A stretch of DNA of 50,473 bases from an uncultured Planctomyces sp. (GCA_937904325.1 CALGTK010000124.1:1-50473), one strand, 5' to 3'; numbered from the stretch's first letter, positions 18,058-27,149 are shown. Notes: a model not told the origin generated them from the letters alone. A program made the numbers and translations.

Positions 18058-19932
18058 ATGACAAGACAGTCAGGACAATCTGCGGACACATTAATCGCAG
18101 AAATCGACAAAGCAGTAGCAGCAGGAACAATCCGTTCTGAGACGGGCGAATTTGCCAACCGCTGGATTACCGAGCCGCAGTTTAAAAAATTTCGAGAAGT
18201 CATCGCCGCTGACATCTCCTCAGGAAACTGGGAGAAAGTCGAGTCGTGCTTCTGGGAAGAAATCGCATTCGGAACCGGCGGCCGCCGAGGCCCGATGGCC
18301 GAGTACGGCTCCGCAACGATCAACGAACGGACGATCGCCGAGTCTGCTTACGGACTCGCTGCCTACTTCCAGGCAACGACCGGCCGGACTGACGGCCGAG
18401 CGGCAATCTCACACGATTCGCGAAATCGCTCGCGTGAGTTCGCCGAATTGACGGCTTCGGTTATGGCGGGGCTGGGACTGAAGGTGTTCCTGTTCGATGC
18501 AATTCGATCGACGCCCGAACTATCCTTCGCCGTCCGGCACTTGAACTGCGACGTCGGTGTCATGATTTCGGCATCACATAATCCACCGGCCGATAACGGC
18601 TTCAAGGCTTACTGGAATACCGGTGGGCAGGTGGTCGCCCCTTACGACAAAGGGATTGTTCAAAAGGTCTACGAAGCAAGTGACATCCCAACCGCCAACT
18701 TTGATGAAGCAGTTGCCGATGGACGGATCGAGATCATTGGAGAGACCGTTGACAACTCATATATCGACGCGATGCTCAAGCTGACGCTTTCTGAAAATCG
18801 CAATCTAAAAGCGATATTTTCACCACTGCACGGTGTAGGAGAAACGTCGGTCTACAAGCTTCTGCAGGCCACCGGATTTGGCGACATTTCGATATTCGAA
18901 CCGCACCGTGCACCTGATGGAAACTTCCCCAACGTGCCGGACCAGCTTCCGAATCCGGAGAACGCTCGTGTCTTTGAACCCATTGTCGAGTTTGCCAAAC
19001 AGAAAGACATCGGCCTGATCCTCGCGTCCGACCCGGACGCGGACCGGATTGCGGCTTCCGTCCGATGTACATCCACCGGCAAGTACTTTGTTCTTAGCGG
19101 AAATCAAATCGGAGCGTTGATCTGCGACTACATAGTCAAGAAACGGTCCGCCGCACGGCCTCCGATCGACGGCGCTATCGGCAATCCCTTCACCAGCCAT
19201 CTGACGTCTGAGCATTACATCGTCGAGACGCTGGTCACCACTCAACTGACAGCAACCATCGCGAAATCTGCAGGCTTGAAAGTTGTAGATCAGCTGCTGG
19301 TCGGTTTCAAATTTATTGGCGAGGCAATGGACCAGCACGGTCCGGACAAGTTCGTTTTCGGAACAGAAGAATCACTCGGCTATCTGGCCGGCGATTACGC
19401 TCGCGACAAAGACGCCGCCATCGCTGCGTTGTACCTTTCAGAACTCGCGGCCGAACTGGCGACCGATGAAAAAACTCTGCTCGATCATCTCGACAGTTTA
19501 TACGCGGAACATGGCTACTTTTCGGAACGGACTCGCAACGACTATGCGTACGGTCCGACCGGTAAAGCTCTGATCGATGGCCTGATGGAGATTCTGCGAA
19601 CAACTCCGCCGACTGAACTCGGCGGAGTGACTCTGACTTCGGTTTCCGACTACGGAAATCACGAAGTCCGCGACCTTCTATCAAACGCAAAGTCAGCAGA
19701 CCTTCCTCAGCCGCGGGGCAACCTGCTGATTTTCCACGGAACTCACGACGACTGTCGAATTCGATTCGCCGCTCGTCCTTCGGGCACAGAACCAAAAATC
19801 AAGTTCTACCTCTTTGCCGAACCGCACGACCCAGCCGGAGACGACGTCGACGGACATCGTGCTCGCACGGAAGCTCGGCTTGATGAGTTCGAAGCAGCAC
19901 TCGGAAGCTGGATCGAGCCGAAGCTGAAATAG
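18058..19932 (+). CDS. Alpha-D-phosphohexomutase (phosphoglucomutase/phosphomannomutase, PgcA-like)
   Basis: This full-length 624-residue enzyme interconverts hexose 1- and 6-phosphates. Domain landmarks occur in order: FGTGGRRG near the N-terminus, the phosphoserine loop MISASHNP with catalytic Ser173, the metal-binding DPDADR (Asp325-Arg330), the sugar-binding GTEESLGYL, and RPSGTEPKIKFY binding the phosphate at the C-terminus. The length (over 600) matches the PgcA/PGM2-like branch. Substrate choice between glucose and mannose phosphates cannot be fixed. The UbiA gene begins 42 bases after its stop and may be co-transcribed. The product could feed nucleotide-sugar synthesis, as does the dehydrogenase at 27.4 kb. 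Confidence 0.95.
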   Translation: MTRQSGQSADTLIAEIDKAVAAGTIRSETGEFANRWITEPQFKKFREVIAADISSGNWEKVESCFWEEIAFGTGGRRGPMAEYGSATINERTIAESAYGLAAYFQATTGRTDGRAAISHDSRNRSREFAELTASVMAGLGLKVFLFDAIRSTPELSFAVRHLNCDVGVMISASHNPPADNGFKAYWNTGGQVVAPYDKGIVQKVYEASDIPTANFDEAVADGRIEIIGETVDNSYIDAMLKLTLSENRNLKAIFSPLHGVGETSVYKLLQATGFGDISIFEPHRAPDGNFPNVPDQLPNPENARVFEPIVEFAKQKDIGLILASDPDADRIAASVRCTSTGKYFVLSGNQIGALICDYIVKKRSAARPPIDGAIGNPFTSHLTSEHYIVETLVTTQLTATIAKSAGLKVVDQLLVGFKFIGEAMDQHGPDKFVFGTEESLGYLAGDYARDKDAAIAALYLSELAAELATDEKTLLDHLDSLYAEHGYFSERTRNDYAYGPTGKALIDGLMEILRTTPPTELGGVTLTSVSDYGNHEVRDLLSNAKSADLPQPRGNLLIFHGTHDDCRIRFAARPSGTEPKIKFYLFAEPHDPAGDDVDGHRARTEARLDEFEAALGSWIEPKLK

Positions 19933-19974
19933 TTGTTGCATGATTCCCGCACAAAAACGTCTACAGCAGTCTTC

Positions 19975-20916
19975 ATGAGCGACTCCGAGAACACATCTGA
20001 AACAGACTCACCCGAGCGGCCAACCGGCGGCAAAGGGCTCGCCCTGTTGCAGCTTGTGCGAATCCCGACCGTCTTCACCGCGATGGCGGATATCTTTCTC
20101 GGGTTTCTACTGACGCGGCCGTCGCTTGCACCCGTCGACACATTTGCGTTTCTGCTGGCAGCTTCCGTCTGCATTTACTGGACAGGGATGATTCTCAACG
20201 ATTACTTCGATCGCGATGTCGACAGCCAGGAACGGCCGGGTCGACCGATTCCGTCCGGTAGAATCCCTGCGGGCTCTGCGTTGAAGCTGGGAGTGATGCT
20301 GAACGTAGCAGGGCTTGGGCTGGCGGCTTGTGCCGGGCAACTCTCTTTGCAGATTGCCTTACTGCTGACGCTTTGCGTCTGGCTTTACGACGGAGTCTTG
20401 AAGAAAACTCCGGTGGCTCCGTTGCTGATGGGAAGTTGCCGACTTTTTAATGTGCTGCTTGGAGCCAGCGCGTCTCCAACGGGAGCGATGTGGTGGTGCC
20501 CGCAGATGCACGTAGCCATTGGCCTGGGAATTTACGTTTGTGGTTTAACCTGGTTCGCTCGTCAGGAAGCAAAGACCAGCGCACGACCGCAACTGATTTC
20601 AGCGTCGTTTGTGATCAACGCCGGACTGGCAACGTTGTTTGGTTTTGTACACACGGCGCCGGACAATTCGCAGCGTGAGACCGCGATGTTCGTGCTGGCG
20701 GTAATTTCGGTCACGATCGTACGGCGGCTTCTGCGCGCGATCTCGCAGCCGGAACCTGCACGAGTTCAGACGGCGATCAAGATGATGTTGCTTTCGTTGA
20801 TCATGCTCGACGCAACGCTGATCCTCTTTGCGACGGGAACGCCTGCACTGGCAATTGCAGTCGCGCTGCTGATGGTCCCAGCATTTCTGCTCGCTCGCTG
20901 GATCCCGATGACTTAG
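19975..20916 (+). CDS. UbiA-family prenyltransferase
   Basis: The protein (313 residues from ATG 19975) is strongly hydrophobic, with about eight membrane helices. The first Asp-rich motif is NDYFDRDVD (75-83), followed by RPGRPIPSGRI. The second motif region reads YDGVLKKTPVAP. UbiA enzymes transfer prenyl chains to aromatic or other acceptors in the membrane. The acceptor here is unknown; quinone, heme O and lipid pathways are all possible. A TTG 42 bases further upstream keeps the frame open but lies immediately after the mutase stop and is less likely to be the start. Confidence 0.9.
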   Translation: MSDSENTSETDSPERPTGGKGLALLQLVRIPTVFTAMADIFLGFLLTRPSLAPVDTFAFLLAASVCIYWTGMILNDYFDRDVDSQERPGRPIPSGRIPAGSALKLGVMLNVAGLGLAACAGQLSLQIALLLTLCVWLYDGVLKKTPVAPLLMGSCRLFNVLLGASASPTGAMWWCPQMHVAIGLGIYVCGLTWFARQEAKTSARPQLISASFVINAGLATLFGFVHTAPDNSQRETAMFVLAVISVTIVRRLLRAISQPEPARVQTAIKMMLLSLIMLDATLILFATGTPALAIAVALLMVPAFLLARWIPMT

Positions 20917-21062
20917 CGATCCGCCGGAGCAGACGTCGTCTGTGGAAAATCGGGGGAACTTTCAGAATGCGCGCAACGTCCAACCCGCCTGATTCGATTC
21001 TGGAAGTGTTCCAGGCAGTCAGCAACGTTGCTGGCCGCATGAAGGAAAACTGGGATTTGTCC

Positions 21063-21283
21063 CGACCGAAGAGTTGAGAGTGTTCTCAGGGGACGGAGTC
21101 TGGTGCCGGAGAACGGGATATGCTCACGGAAGTCGTGAGAGAACCTCGAGACGCAGAAGTCACAGGTCCGTCGGTACTTGCACGGCCGGGGTTGTGACGA
21201 GGAGTGTTCCGGTGAGTCGCGGTGTTCCCTGTCGACTTTTGCGTTTTTCGATGGAACGCGTTCGGAGCACTCCTTTTTATTTT
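21063..21283 (+). ncRNA. Candidate structured RNA
   Basis: Between the UbiA and EF-hand genes, several consecutive stems can form on the plus strand. One is a 6-bp hairpin at 21123-21139. Another is GTCACA/TGTGAC enclosing a GC-rich interior at 21159-21198. The last is an 11-bp stem ending in a T tract at 21273-21283. I checked by eye for the conserved cores of RNase P RNA, tmRNA and SRP RNA and saw none. The boundaries and even the existence of a distinct RNA are inferred. Confidence 0.25.
21201..21283 (+). terminator. Terminator-like hairpin, first of two
   Basis: GGAGTGTTCCG (21201-21211) pairs with CGGAGCACTCC (21263-21273), with one G-T pair. The 51-base loop holds a further bulged stem. 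TTTTTATTTT follows. It could end a transcript from the UbiA gene or from a small RNA. Confidence 0.5.
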
Positions 21284-21372
21284 CTGCTGAAACGAAGCGT
21301 TCGCAGGTGGGCTACTGTTTTTGTGCCATTCGAGTCTGACGCAAATGGACTCGGACCGGCCATTTTGATTGG

Positions 21373-21410
21373 AGCGGCGATTGGAAACGTGTTCCAGGTC
21401 GCCGCTTTTT
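21373..21410 (+). terminator. Strong terminator hairpin, second of two
   Basis: AGCGGCGA (21373-21380) pairs with TCGCCGCT (21399-21406). The loop contains an inner TGGAA/TTCCA stem. A run of five T starts inside the right arm. It lies about 237 bases before the start of the EF-hand protein gene and would isolate that gene from upstream transcription. Confidence 0.75.
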
Positions 21411-21646
21411 CATGCGCGGTCAAATCGTTGGCTCCAGGACTACAATCACCACCCACGTCCGTCGAGAATCGAGCGAGCACACGACGAAAATCCCACCAGC
21501 TTTCAACAGCGAAAATCAAAAACATCGCCACTGGCTGTGGACAATTCAACGGCGAGTACGGAACTTAAAGTATCAAAAGATCGCATACGCCAAGGCCACT
21601 GCCCGGCTGGCAGTCACTTTTACACTTGATTTCGTGGAGAGTCTGG

Positions 21647-23326
21647 ATGAACAGGATTTCGAAATGGCTGGCGGGGGCCGCCGCTACAGTTGCCATTGTA
21701 CTGGGATCGGCCGATGCAGAAGCTCAGCGTGGACGTCCCGGTGGCGATTCATCAGACCGCCCTGACCCGTCGGAAATGTTTCAGCGGATCGACAAGAATA
21801 AAGACGGCGAGTTGTCGAAAGACGAACAGGATGGTTTGCCGGAATTTATTCAGGAACGAATCAAAGGTGCCGACGCGGATAACAACGGTTCGCTGACGAA
21901 AGAAGAAGTGCGAGCGTTTTTCCAGAAAACTGGCGGACGACCTGGTGGAGAAGGCGGCCGTCCCGGCGCCGGACGCGATGACGATCGACGTGGCCCCGAC
22001 GGTCCGCCGTCACGAGGCGATGGTGACCGACGCGGCCCTGAAGGTCGGGATGGAGATCGTCCTCGCCGACCAGACGGTCCGCCACCGCGACGTGATGAGG
22101 ATCGACGTGGTCCGGCTCACGAACGCGACGATCGTGGTGGCGGAAGCCCCGGCGGACCTCCACACATGAATGGACGCGGACCATCGAAAGGCGGCAACGC
22201 TCATCGAGGCCCCGGTCGCGATGCTGGTAAGCGGGGAGAAGCTAAGAGAGGCGGCCCAGCAAAAGGTGGTCACAACTCCCGCAATACAGGAAAAGGAAAA
22301 CCCGGAGTCAGCAAGTCTGGCAAAGACCGTGGACCATCGGCTCGCAAGGGCCGGAGCGGCCGGTCATTCGGACCTCCCATGCGAGCTGGACGACCTTCGT
22401 TCTCAGGTCACAGGGTTGGCCCTGGCGGACCTCCGTGGGCACAAGGTGGCGGAAATGGGCGTGACGGAAAAGGTCGTCCATCATTTGGCCAAGGTCCTTC
22501 CAGAATGGGACCACCATGGCTGCAACGCGGTAAGTCATTTGGCCGTGGACCATCGTTCGGCAACTCCCGCTCAGGACGCCCTCAGATGGGGCCACCGTGG
22601 GTGAACCAGCGAGGGCCGTCGAAAGGCGGACCATCCAAAGGACGAAGCTCGTCCCGCGGTAAGTCTCCACAGAGCAAGTCCCACGGCCGCTCACAGGCCG
22701 GACGAAAGCCTTCACATGGCTCTCGTGGAGCGGGTCCTGATCGAGGTCGGCCAGAGCACGGCAGTAAACCAGGTTCAGCTGGTCGTCCTGGTCATCGCGG
22801 GCCTGAGCACGGTCGACGAGCAGGTAACCGTGAAGGACGACCTGAGCATGGTACGCGCCCAGAAGGCGGACGAGAAAGTGGACGGCCGCCGGGACCTCCA
22901 CATGGTGGACCTCGTGACGGTGGACCTCGTGACGGTGGACCTCGTGACGGTGGACCTCGTGGTGAACAGGGTGATCGACAGGGTCTTCCTCGTGGAAAAG
23001 GTCGGCCTGTTCGACCAGAAGGCAAAAGCCAACCGGATCGACGTCAAGCTTCTTTGACGGCTAACACGGAAACAGTTGTTGAATCGGCAGCGGAAGAAAT
23101 TGTCGAAGAGCTTGAAGTCGCCGAAATCGAAGAGTTGAAACCGACTCTAGTCACGGCTGAAGAACTGCCGGAGATCGTTCCGGGACTGATCGTTCCGGAA
23201 AGTCCGGCACTCCCTGAGGATGATTCAACAGTCGCTGCCGAAGAATATGTGCCGCCCGAACGGTTTGTTGAATCAGTCGATTCAGTTGTCGCGACACCTG
23301 TCGAAACAATTGCTACGCCTGAGTGA
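21647..23326 (+). CDS. Exported EF-hand protein with long Arg/Gly/Pro-rich region and acidic tail
   Basis: The 559-residue protein starts MNRISKWLAGAAA, with GGAGA 6 bases before the ATG. The signal peptide ends at AEA (residue 26). Two complete EF-hand loops follow: DKNKDGELSKDE (49-60) and DADNNGSLTKEE (76-87). Residues about 96-465 are low-complexity and almost entirely Gly, Pro, Arg, Ser, Lys, His and Asp, with many GPP, GGP and RDGD steps. The last 90 residues switch sharply to an acidic, Glu/Val-rich tail. I infer a secreted or surface calcium-binding protein with a polybasic disordered region; it could bind polyanions. It is 200 bases upstream of the EF-hand kinase gene, with a strong terminator between them. 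Confidence 0.8.
   Translation: MNRISKWLAGAAATVAIVLGSADAEAQRGRPGGDSSDRPDPSEMFQRIDKNKDGELSKDEQDGLPEFIQERIKGADADNNGSLTKEEVRAFFQKTGGRPGGEGGRPGAGRDDDRRGPDGPPSRGDGDRRGPEGRDGDRPRRPDGPPPRRDEDRRGPAHERDDRGGGSPGGPPHMNGRGPSKGGNAHRGPGRDAGKRGEAKRGGPAKGGHNSRNTGKGKPGVSKSGKDRGPSARKGRSGRSFGPPMRAGRPSFSGHRVGPGGPPWAQGGGNGRDGKGRPSFGQGPSRMGPPWLQRGKSFGRGPSFGNSRSGRPQMGPPWVNQRGPSKGGPSKGRSSSRGKSPQSKSHGRSQAGRKPSHGSRGAGPDRGRPEHGSKPGSAGRPGHRGPEHGRRAGNREGRPEHGTRPEGGRESGRPPGPPHGGPRDGGPRDGGPRDGGPRGEQGDRQGLPRGKGRPVRPEGKSQPDRRQASLTANTETVVESAAEEIVEELEVAEIEELKPTLVTAEELPEIVPGLIVPESPALPEDDSTVAAEEYVPPERFVESVDSVVATPVETIATPE
22904..22963 (+). repeat. 15-bp tandem repeat within the coding region
   Basis: GGTGGACCTCGTGAC occurs three times and is followed by a fourth copy ending GGT. 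It encodes repeated GPRDG steps and keeps the frame, so copy-number change would alter protein length without a frameshift. Confidence 0.9.
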
Positions 23327-23355
23327 GTTATTGAGAGCGATCCATGATGAATGCG

Positions 23356-23396
23356 AGCGGTGTCTAAACGAATAAGTTCGTTTAGACACCGCTTTT
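23356..23396 (+). terminator. Very strong terminator after the EF-hand gene
   Basis: A perfect 17-bp stem pairs 23356-23372 with 23377-23393 across a TAAG tetraloop, followed by TTTT (counting the last base of the arm). It lies 29 bases after the stop codon and separates this gene from the kinase gene. Confidence 0.9.
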
Positions 23397-23526
23397 CCAT
23401 TGGAGAACCTGTTTCTCGCAGCCTTCATTATGGAGTTGGTGCAGCGCCGGTGGACTGTTCGTTATGCTTGATGGTATTTACCCTGTTGATTCTTCGCTGC
23501 TGTCGACCGCTTGAAGGGAACCCGGC

Positions 23527-26046
23527 ATGACAACTCCATCAGGTCAACCGGAAAGCCAATCTGACACTCCGCCGAACGATGCTGAACCAACGCTGATCGG
23601 CGACGTCCCGCTGCCATCAGTTTCCAGCAATACCGACGATGATGCAGAACCCACCGATGTGAAGCCACTTGATCCCACCGCCACTCTCGATGAAATCCCG
23701 ATCGGAGATACCAAAAACGTCGATGAAACGCTGATCAGTCAGACGGCCCACTCGCTGGGCGAAGCCGTTTCGAAGTCCGGCGTCCCAGCGGCCTCAAAGA
23801 AAAAAACAACTGTCAACGAGTCCAATTTCCCGGACGAGTTCGGTCGATACACGATTAAAAAGGAACTTGGCAAAGGGGCTATGGGCGCCGTTTTCCTTGC
23901 ACGAGACACGCAACTGAACCGCGATGTCGCGCTGAAAGTGCCCACATTTACGGACAGGTCTCCGGCCAACATGATCGAGCGTTTCTATCGCGAAGCACGC
24001 TCGGCTGCGACACTGACTCATCCCAACATTTGCCCGGTGTACGACGTCGGCGAGCACGACGGCACACACTTCATTTCGATGGGGTTTATCAAAGGTCGAC
24101 CGCTTTCGGCGTACATCGAATCTGGCAAGAAGCAGCCAGAGCGTCAGGCTGCGGCCGTGGTGAAGAAGCTGGCACTCGCTCTGCAGGAGGCTCATGACAA
24201 GGGCATCATTCATCGTGACTTGAAGCCCGCCAACATCATGATCGATCAGCGCAGCGAGCCGGTCGTCATGGACTTCGGGCTGGCCCGCCTGACCAACGAT
24301 AAGGAAGAATCTCGACTGACTCGTGAAGGTGCGGTGATGGGGTCGCCGGCTTACATGTCACCAGAACAGGTTGAGGGAAAGAACCTGGGGCCGCACTGCG
24401 ACGTATATAGCCTCGGCGTAGTATTCTACGAATTGCTGACCGGACAGACTCCGTACCAGGGGACCGTCGTCAGCGTCATCGGTCAAATTCTCGCCGCGAA
24501 TCCGAAGACGCCTATCGATCTGCGACCAGACATCTCACCTGAATGTTCGGCCGTCTGCCTGAAAGCGATGGCCAGTAACAAAGCGGAGCGGTTTCAGTCG
24601 ATGGCCGAATATGCCAAAGCGCTGGATGCGTTTATCAAAGGTGATTCGGAGGCAATCGGAACATTTGTTGAACTTGAGCCCGAAGAAGATGGCCCTTCGC
24701 TGGATGAACTGAAAGAGCAAAAGGCATCGGTCACTTCATTCATCAAAAAGAAGCAGTACAAGAGCGCAGTTTCGGTCTTGGCTACAATGTCTGAACTAAA
24801 AGGGAAGGACGTTGATGACGCCGCCGCGTGGGCGAAGAAGCAGCTTCCGCGAGCACAGGAACACTACGAAAAGTCCGCTGAGGAATCGAAAGCTCTGTTC
24901 CGCCGCGCTAAGAAAAACATGGCCGCTAACGACTACGAACGTGCGTCGCAGCAGCTTGGCCAGATTCCGAAAGACCTCAGAAGCAACGCGGTGTCTGATC
25001 TGAAGGCAGAAGCCGACGACATTGTGAAAGAAGTTAAACGATTGTCGGACGACGTGGCTCACGCTACACAGTCAGGCGTTCATGACGAAATGTTGCCTAC
25101 AGTCGAACGGCTTCTCGAGCTAAAACCGCAGCATCGCCAGGCCAACGATCTCTACGAGCAGCTTTACAGCAGTAAACGCGGCGCAAGACCGACCCGCAGT
25201 GCATCGACGCGAGGAAAGTCGCCACGCGGAAAATCGAAAACCGGTACGAGTGTCGATCCGAAACTGATCGGCGGGACTGTTGCTGCAGTCGTGTTGCTGG
25301 TAGTGATCGTGGCTTTCTGGCCGCGTAGTAATTCGGATCCCAGGGACCAGATAAAAGTCGACACGGGTACAGCACAGCCTGACGGTAACGATTCCATTTC
25401 TAGTGAGCTGGCAATCGCCGCCTCGTCATCAACTGGTACAAAACGGGTCGAGGGCAGAGACGAGAACTCGAACGATGACTGGCAGTTGGCTCGAGAATCC
25501 CTCAAAACTAATCGCCACCGAACGCCGGAAGACCTCTTTTCGCACTTCGACAGGAACGACGATCGGCGACTCGGTCAGTCTGAAATCAACCCGGCAATTA
25601 TTTCTCAATTTGATCAAAACAACGACTTAAAATTGGATATCCAGGAAGTACGTGACAGCTTTGACCAGATTTTCGACCGACCTCGCGGGCCGAGAAATGA
25701 CGACCAAGGTGAGCTTTCTCCACCACTGGCTGGTTCGCCCGACAACAATCCCCCGTTTGATAAAGGACCGCCGCGAGAGAATCGTCCAGGCCGAGGTTTC
25801 GGTCGACCGGAGGATATCTTCTATCGACATGACAAGAACCAGGATGGGATCATCGCGGGCGATGAGTTTCCACCATTTTTCAGCGACAAGATTGACCAAA
25901 ATGATGATGGCGAGATCACTCTCGACGAACTTCGCCGCACGGTGAAGGATTTCGGAACAGACGCGTTTCTTCGGCCACCAGGCGGTGACGGTGGTCGCCC
26001 AAGACCTCGAGACCACGGCCCACGGCTTCCCCGTCTTCGAGATTAG
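23527..26046 (+). CDS. Transmembrane Ser/Thr protein kinase with four extracytoplasmic EF-hand loops
   Basis: The 839-residue protein opens with an acidic 100-residue segment and a complete Hanks-type kinase domain (about 105-375). The Gly loop is GKGAMG (114-119), the catalytic loop HRDLKPAN (229-236), DFG is at 249-251, and GSPAYMSPEQ lies in the activation segment. A helical, TPR-like region (about 395-555) follows. One membrane helix lies at about 580-600 (LIGGTVAAVVLLVVIVAFW). The outer part has four EF-hand loops starting at residues 675, 696, 769 and 790, in two pairs, and ends with a Pro/Arg/Gly-rich tail. I infer a receptor kinase whose outer domain binds calcium. The second and fourth loops look best conserved (DQNNDLKLDIQE, DQNDDGEITLDE). 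Confidence 0.93.
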   Translation: MTTPSGQPESQSDTPPNDAEPTLIGDVPLPSVSSNTDDDAEPTDVKPLDPTATLDEIPIGDTKNVDETLISQTAHSLGEAVSKSGVPAASKKKTTVNESNFPDEFGRYTIKKELGKGAMGAVFLARDTQLNRDVALKVPTFTDRSPANMIERFYREARSAATLTHPNICPVYDVGEHDGTHFISMGFIKGRPLSAYIESGKKQPERQAAAVVKKLALALQEAHDKGIIHRDLKPANIMIDQRSEPVVMDFGLARLTNDKEESRLTREGAVMGSPAYMSPEQVEGKNLGPHCDVYSLGVVFYELLTGQTPYQGTVVSVIGQILAANPKTPIDLRPDISPECSAVCLKAMASNKAERFQSMAEYAKALDAFIKGDSEAIGTFVELEPEEDGPSLDELKEQKASVTSFIKKKQYKSAVSVLATMSELKGKDVDDAAAWAKKQLPRAQEHYEKSAEESKALFRRAKKNMAANDYERASQQLGQIPKDLRSNAVSDLKAEADDIVKEVKRLSDDVAHATQSGVHDEMLPTVERLLELKPQHRQANDLYEQLYSSKRGARPTRSASTRGKSPRGKSKTGTSVDPKLIGGTVAAVVLLVVIVAFWPRSNSDPRDQIKVDTGTAQPDGNDSISSELAIAASSSTGTKRVEGRDENSNDDWQLARESLKTNRHRTPEDLFSHFDRNDDRRLGQSEINPAIISQFDQNNDLKLDIQEVRDSFDQIFDRPRGPRNDDQGELSPPLAGSPDNNPPFDKGPPRENRPGRGFGRPEDIFYRHDKNQDGIIAGDEFPPFFSDKIDQNDDGEITLDELRRTVKDFGTDAFLRPPGGDGGRPRPRDHGPRLPRLRD

Positions 26047-26339
26047 GTATCATCATAGTTATTGTGCGGGACTGGCTCGCTGAAGAATCGTTGTTTCTCT
26101 GGTACCCTCATGCGGGACAGTGAAGACAAACTTTGAATGTGTTCCGGCGGTTTTTCTGAGTGGACTCGGCAGGTCGCAATCCGGTAATCAAAAGACGGTG
26201 ACTGATCTCGCATCAAACTTTTCTGCAGATTTATCGGCTGCTTATCAATTCGGAACAAATCAAAACATACGTGAGTCCATAATTTAAGTTGTGCCGACCG
26301 CAAAGCAGCGGCGGACTTTTGTCTCAGGAGTGCATCTCG

Positions 26340-27149
26340 ATGAAAAAGTTTGGTATCAGTCTGGTAGTTGTGGCAGTGGCCGCAATGGTCAGTTCCGTCG
26401 TTATTGCTCAGCCCCCTGGTGGTGGCGTGCGGCCTGGTGACGGCGAGCGACGAGGCTCACAAGGTCAGCGCAGTGATGGCCCTCCTTCCCGTCGAGAAGG
26501 CGATCGTGACGGTGGCCCACCACCACGCCGTGACGGCGGACGTGGCGGAGAAAGTGGACGCGGTGGCGAGGAACGAGGCTTCGGACCTCCGCCGAATCCA
26601 GTCATGATGGCTCTGGACGCCGATGGCGATCACATCATCTCGGCCGCTGAGATCAAAAACGCTGCCAGGGCTCTCGCCAAACTCGACAAGAACAAAGATG
26701 GAAAACTCACTCAGGACGAACTACGTCCAGACGGCCCACCGTCACGCGACGGAGAAGGCGGTCGCGGTGGACAGCGTGGACGACCTGGTGAAGGTGGGCG
26801 TGGTGGTGAAGGCGGTCGTCCCGGCAACGCTGACGAGTTCCTCGATCGAGTCATGAGCTTCGACGAGAACAAAGACGGAAAAATCAGCCGCAAAGAGATG
26901 CCCGAGCGGATGCAGCGAATGCTCGATCGAGGAGACACTAACAAAGACGGGGCACTGGATCGTGACGAACTCAAGAAGATGTTCGAAAGCTTCCAGGGCG
27001 GCCGTGGTGGTCAGAGCAGTGGTGGTCAGGGCAGTGGACGCCCTCAGCGAGATGGCGATCGACCAACTCGTGACGGTGATCGCCCACCGCGGGACGACGA
27101 TGCAGGTGGTGGTGGGCAGCGTCCAAAACGGCCGGCTGCTGAAGAGTAA
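26340..27149 (+). CDS. Exported EF-hand protein with four loops and Gly/Arg-rich linkers
   Basis: The 269-residue protein starts MKKFGISLVVVAVAA, with AGGAG 9 bases before the ATG. The signal peptide ends near residue 24 (VIAQ). Four canonical EF-hand loops are present: 93-104 (DADGDHIISAAE), 116-127 (DKNKDGKLTQDE), 175-186 (DENKDGKISRKE) and 199-210 (DTNKDGALDRDE). They form two pairs. Gly/Arg/Asp-rich disordered linkers (about 25-85, 130-165 and 218-269) separate and flank them. It resembles the 21.6-kb protein in plan but lacks the acidic tail. Calcium binding is strongly expected from the loops; the role is unknown. It lies 293 bases after the EF-hand kinase. Confidence 0.85.
   Translation: MKKFGISLVVVAVAAMVSSVVIAQPPGGGVRPGDGERRGSQGQRSDGPPSRREGDRDGGPPPRRDGGRGGESGRGGEERGFGPPPNPVMMALDADGDHIISAAEIKNAARALAKLDKNKDGKLTQDELRPDGPPSRDGEGGRGGQRGRPGEGGRGGEGGRPGNADEFLDRVMSFDENKDGKISRKEMPERMQRMLDRGDTNKDGALDRDELKKMFESFQGGRGGQSSGGQGSGRPQRDGDRPTRDGDRPPRDDDAGGGGQRPKRPAAEE

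Larger units (their letters stand above)
20917..21646. other. 730-base region with structured hairpins and no confident gene
   Basis: No convincing protein gene is present. A 36-codon frame at 20967-21077 (MRATSNPPDSILEVF...) has GGGGGAA 8 bases upstream but no family resemblance. From about 21060 the sequence is unusually rich in inverted repeats: CTCACG/CGTGAG (21123-21139), GTCACA/TGTGAC (21159-21198), and the two terminator-like hairpins listed separately. This suggests a structured RNA or a long processed 3' UTR of the UbiA transcript. Confidence 0.5.

Noticed and set aside
21063-21283. Identification of the structured region as SRP RNA, RNase P RNA or tmRNA
   Set aside because: The conserved cores of these RNAs were not found by eye; only repeated stems support an RNA.
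21074-21568. 164-codon plus-strand frame between UbiA and the EF-hand gene
   Set aside because: It crosses two terminator-like hairpins, has no ribosome site and reads as random basic sequence.
21945-23057. Several long frames on both strands inside the EF-hand/Gly-Pro-Arg gene
   Set aside because: Low-complexity GC-rich repeats remove stop codons from other frames. Only the frame with the signal peptide, ribosome site and EF-hands is coherent.
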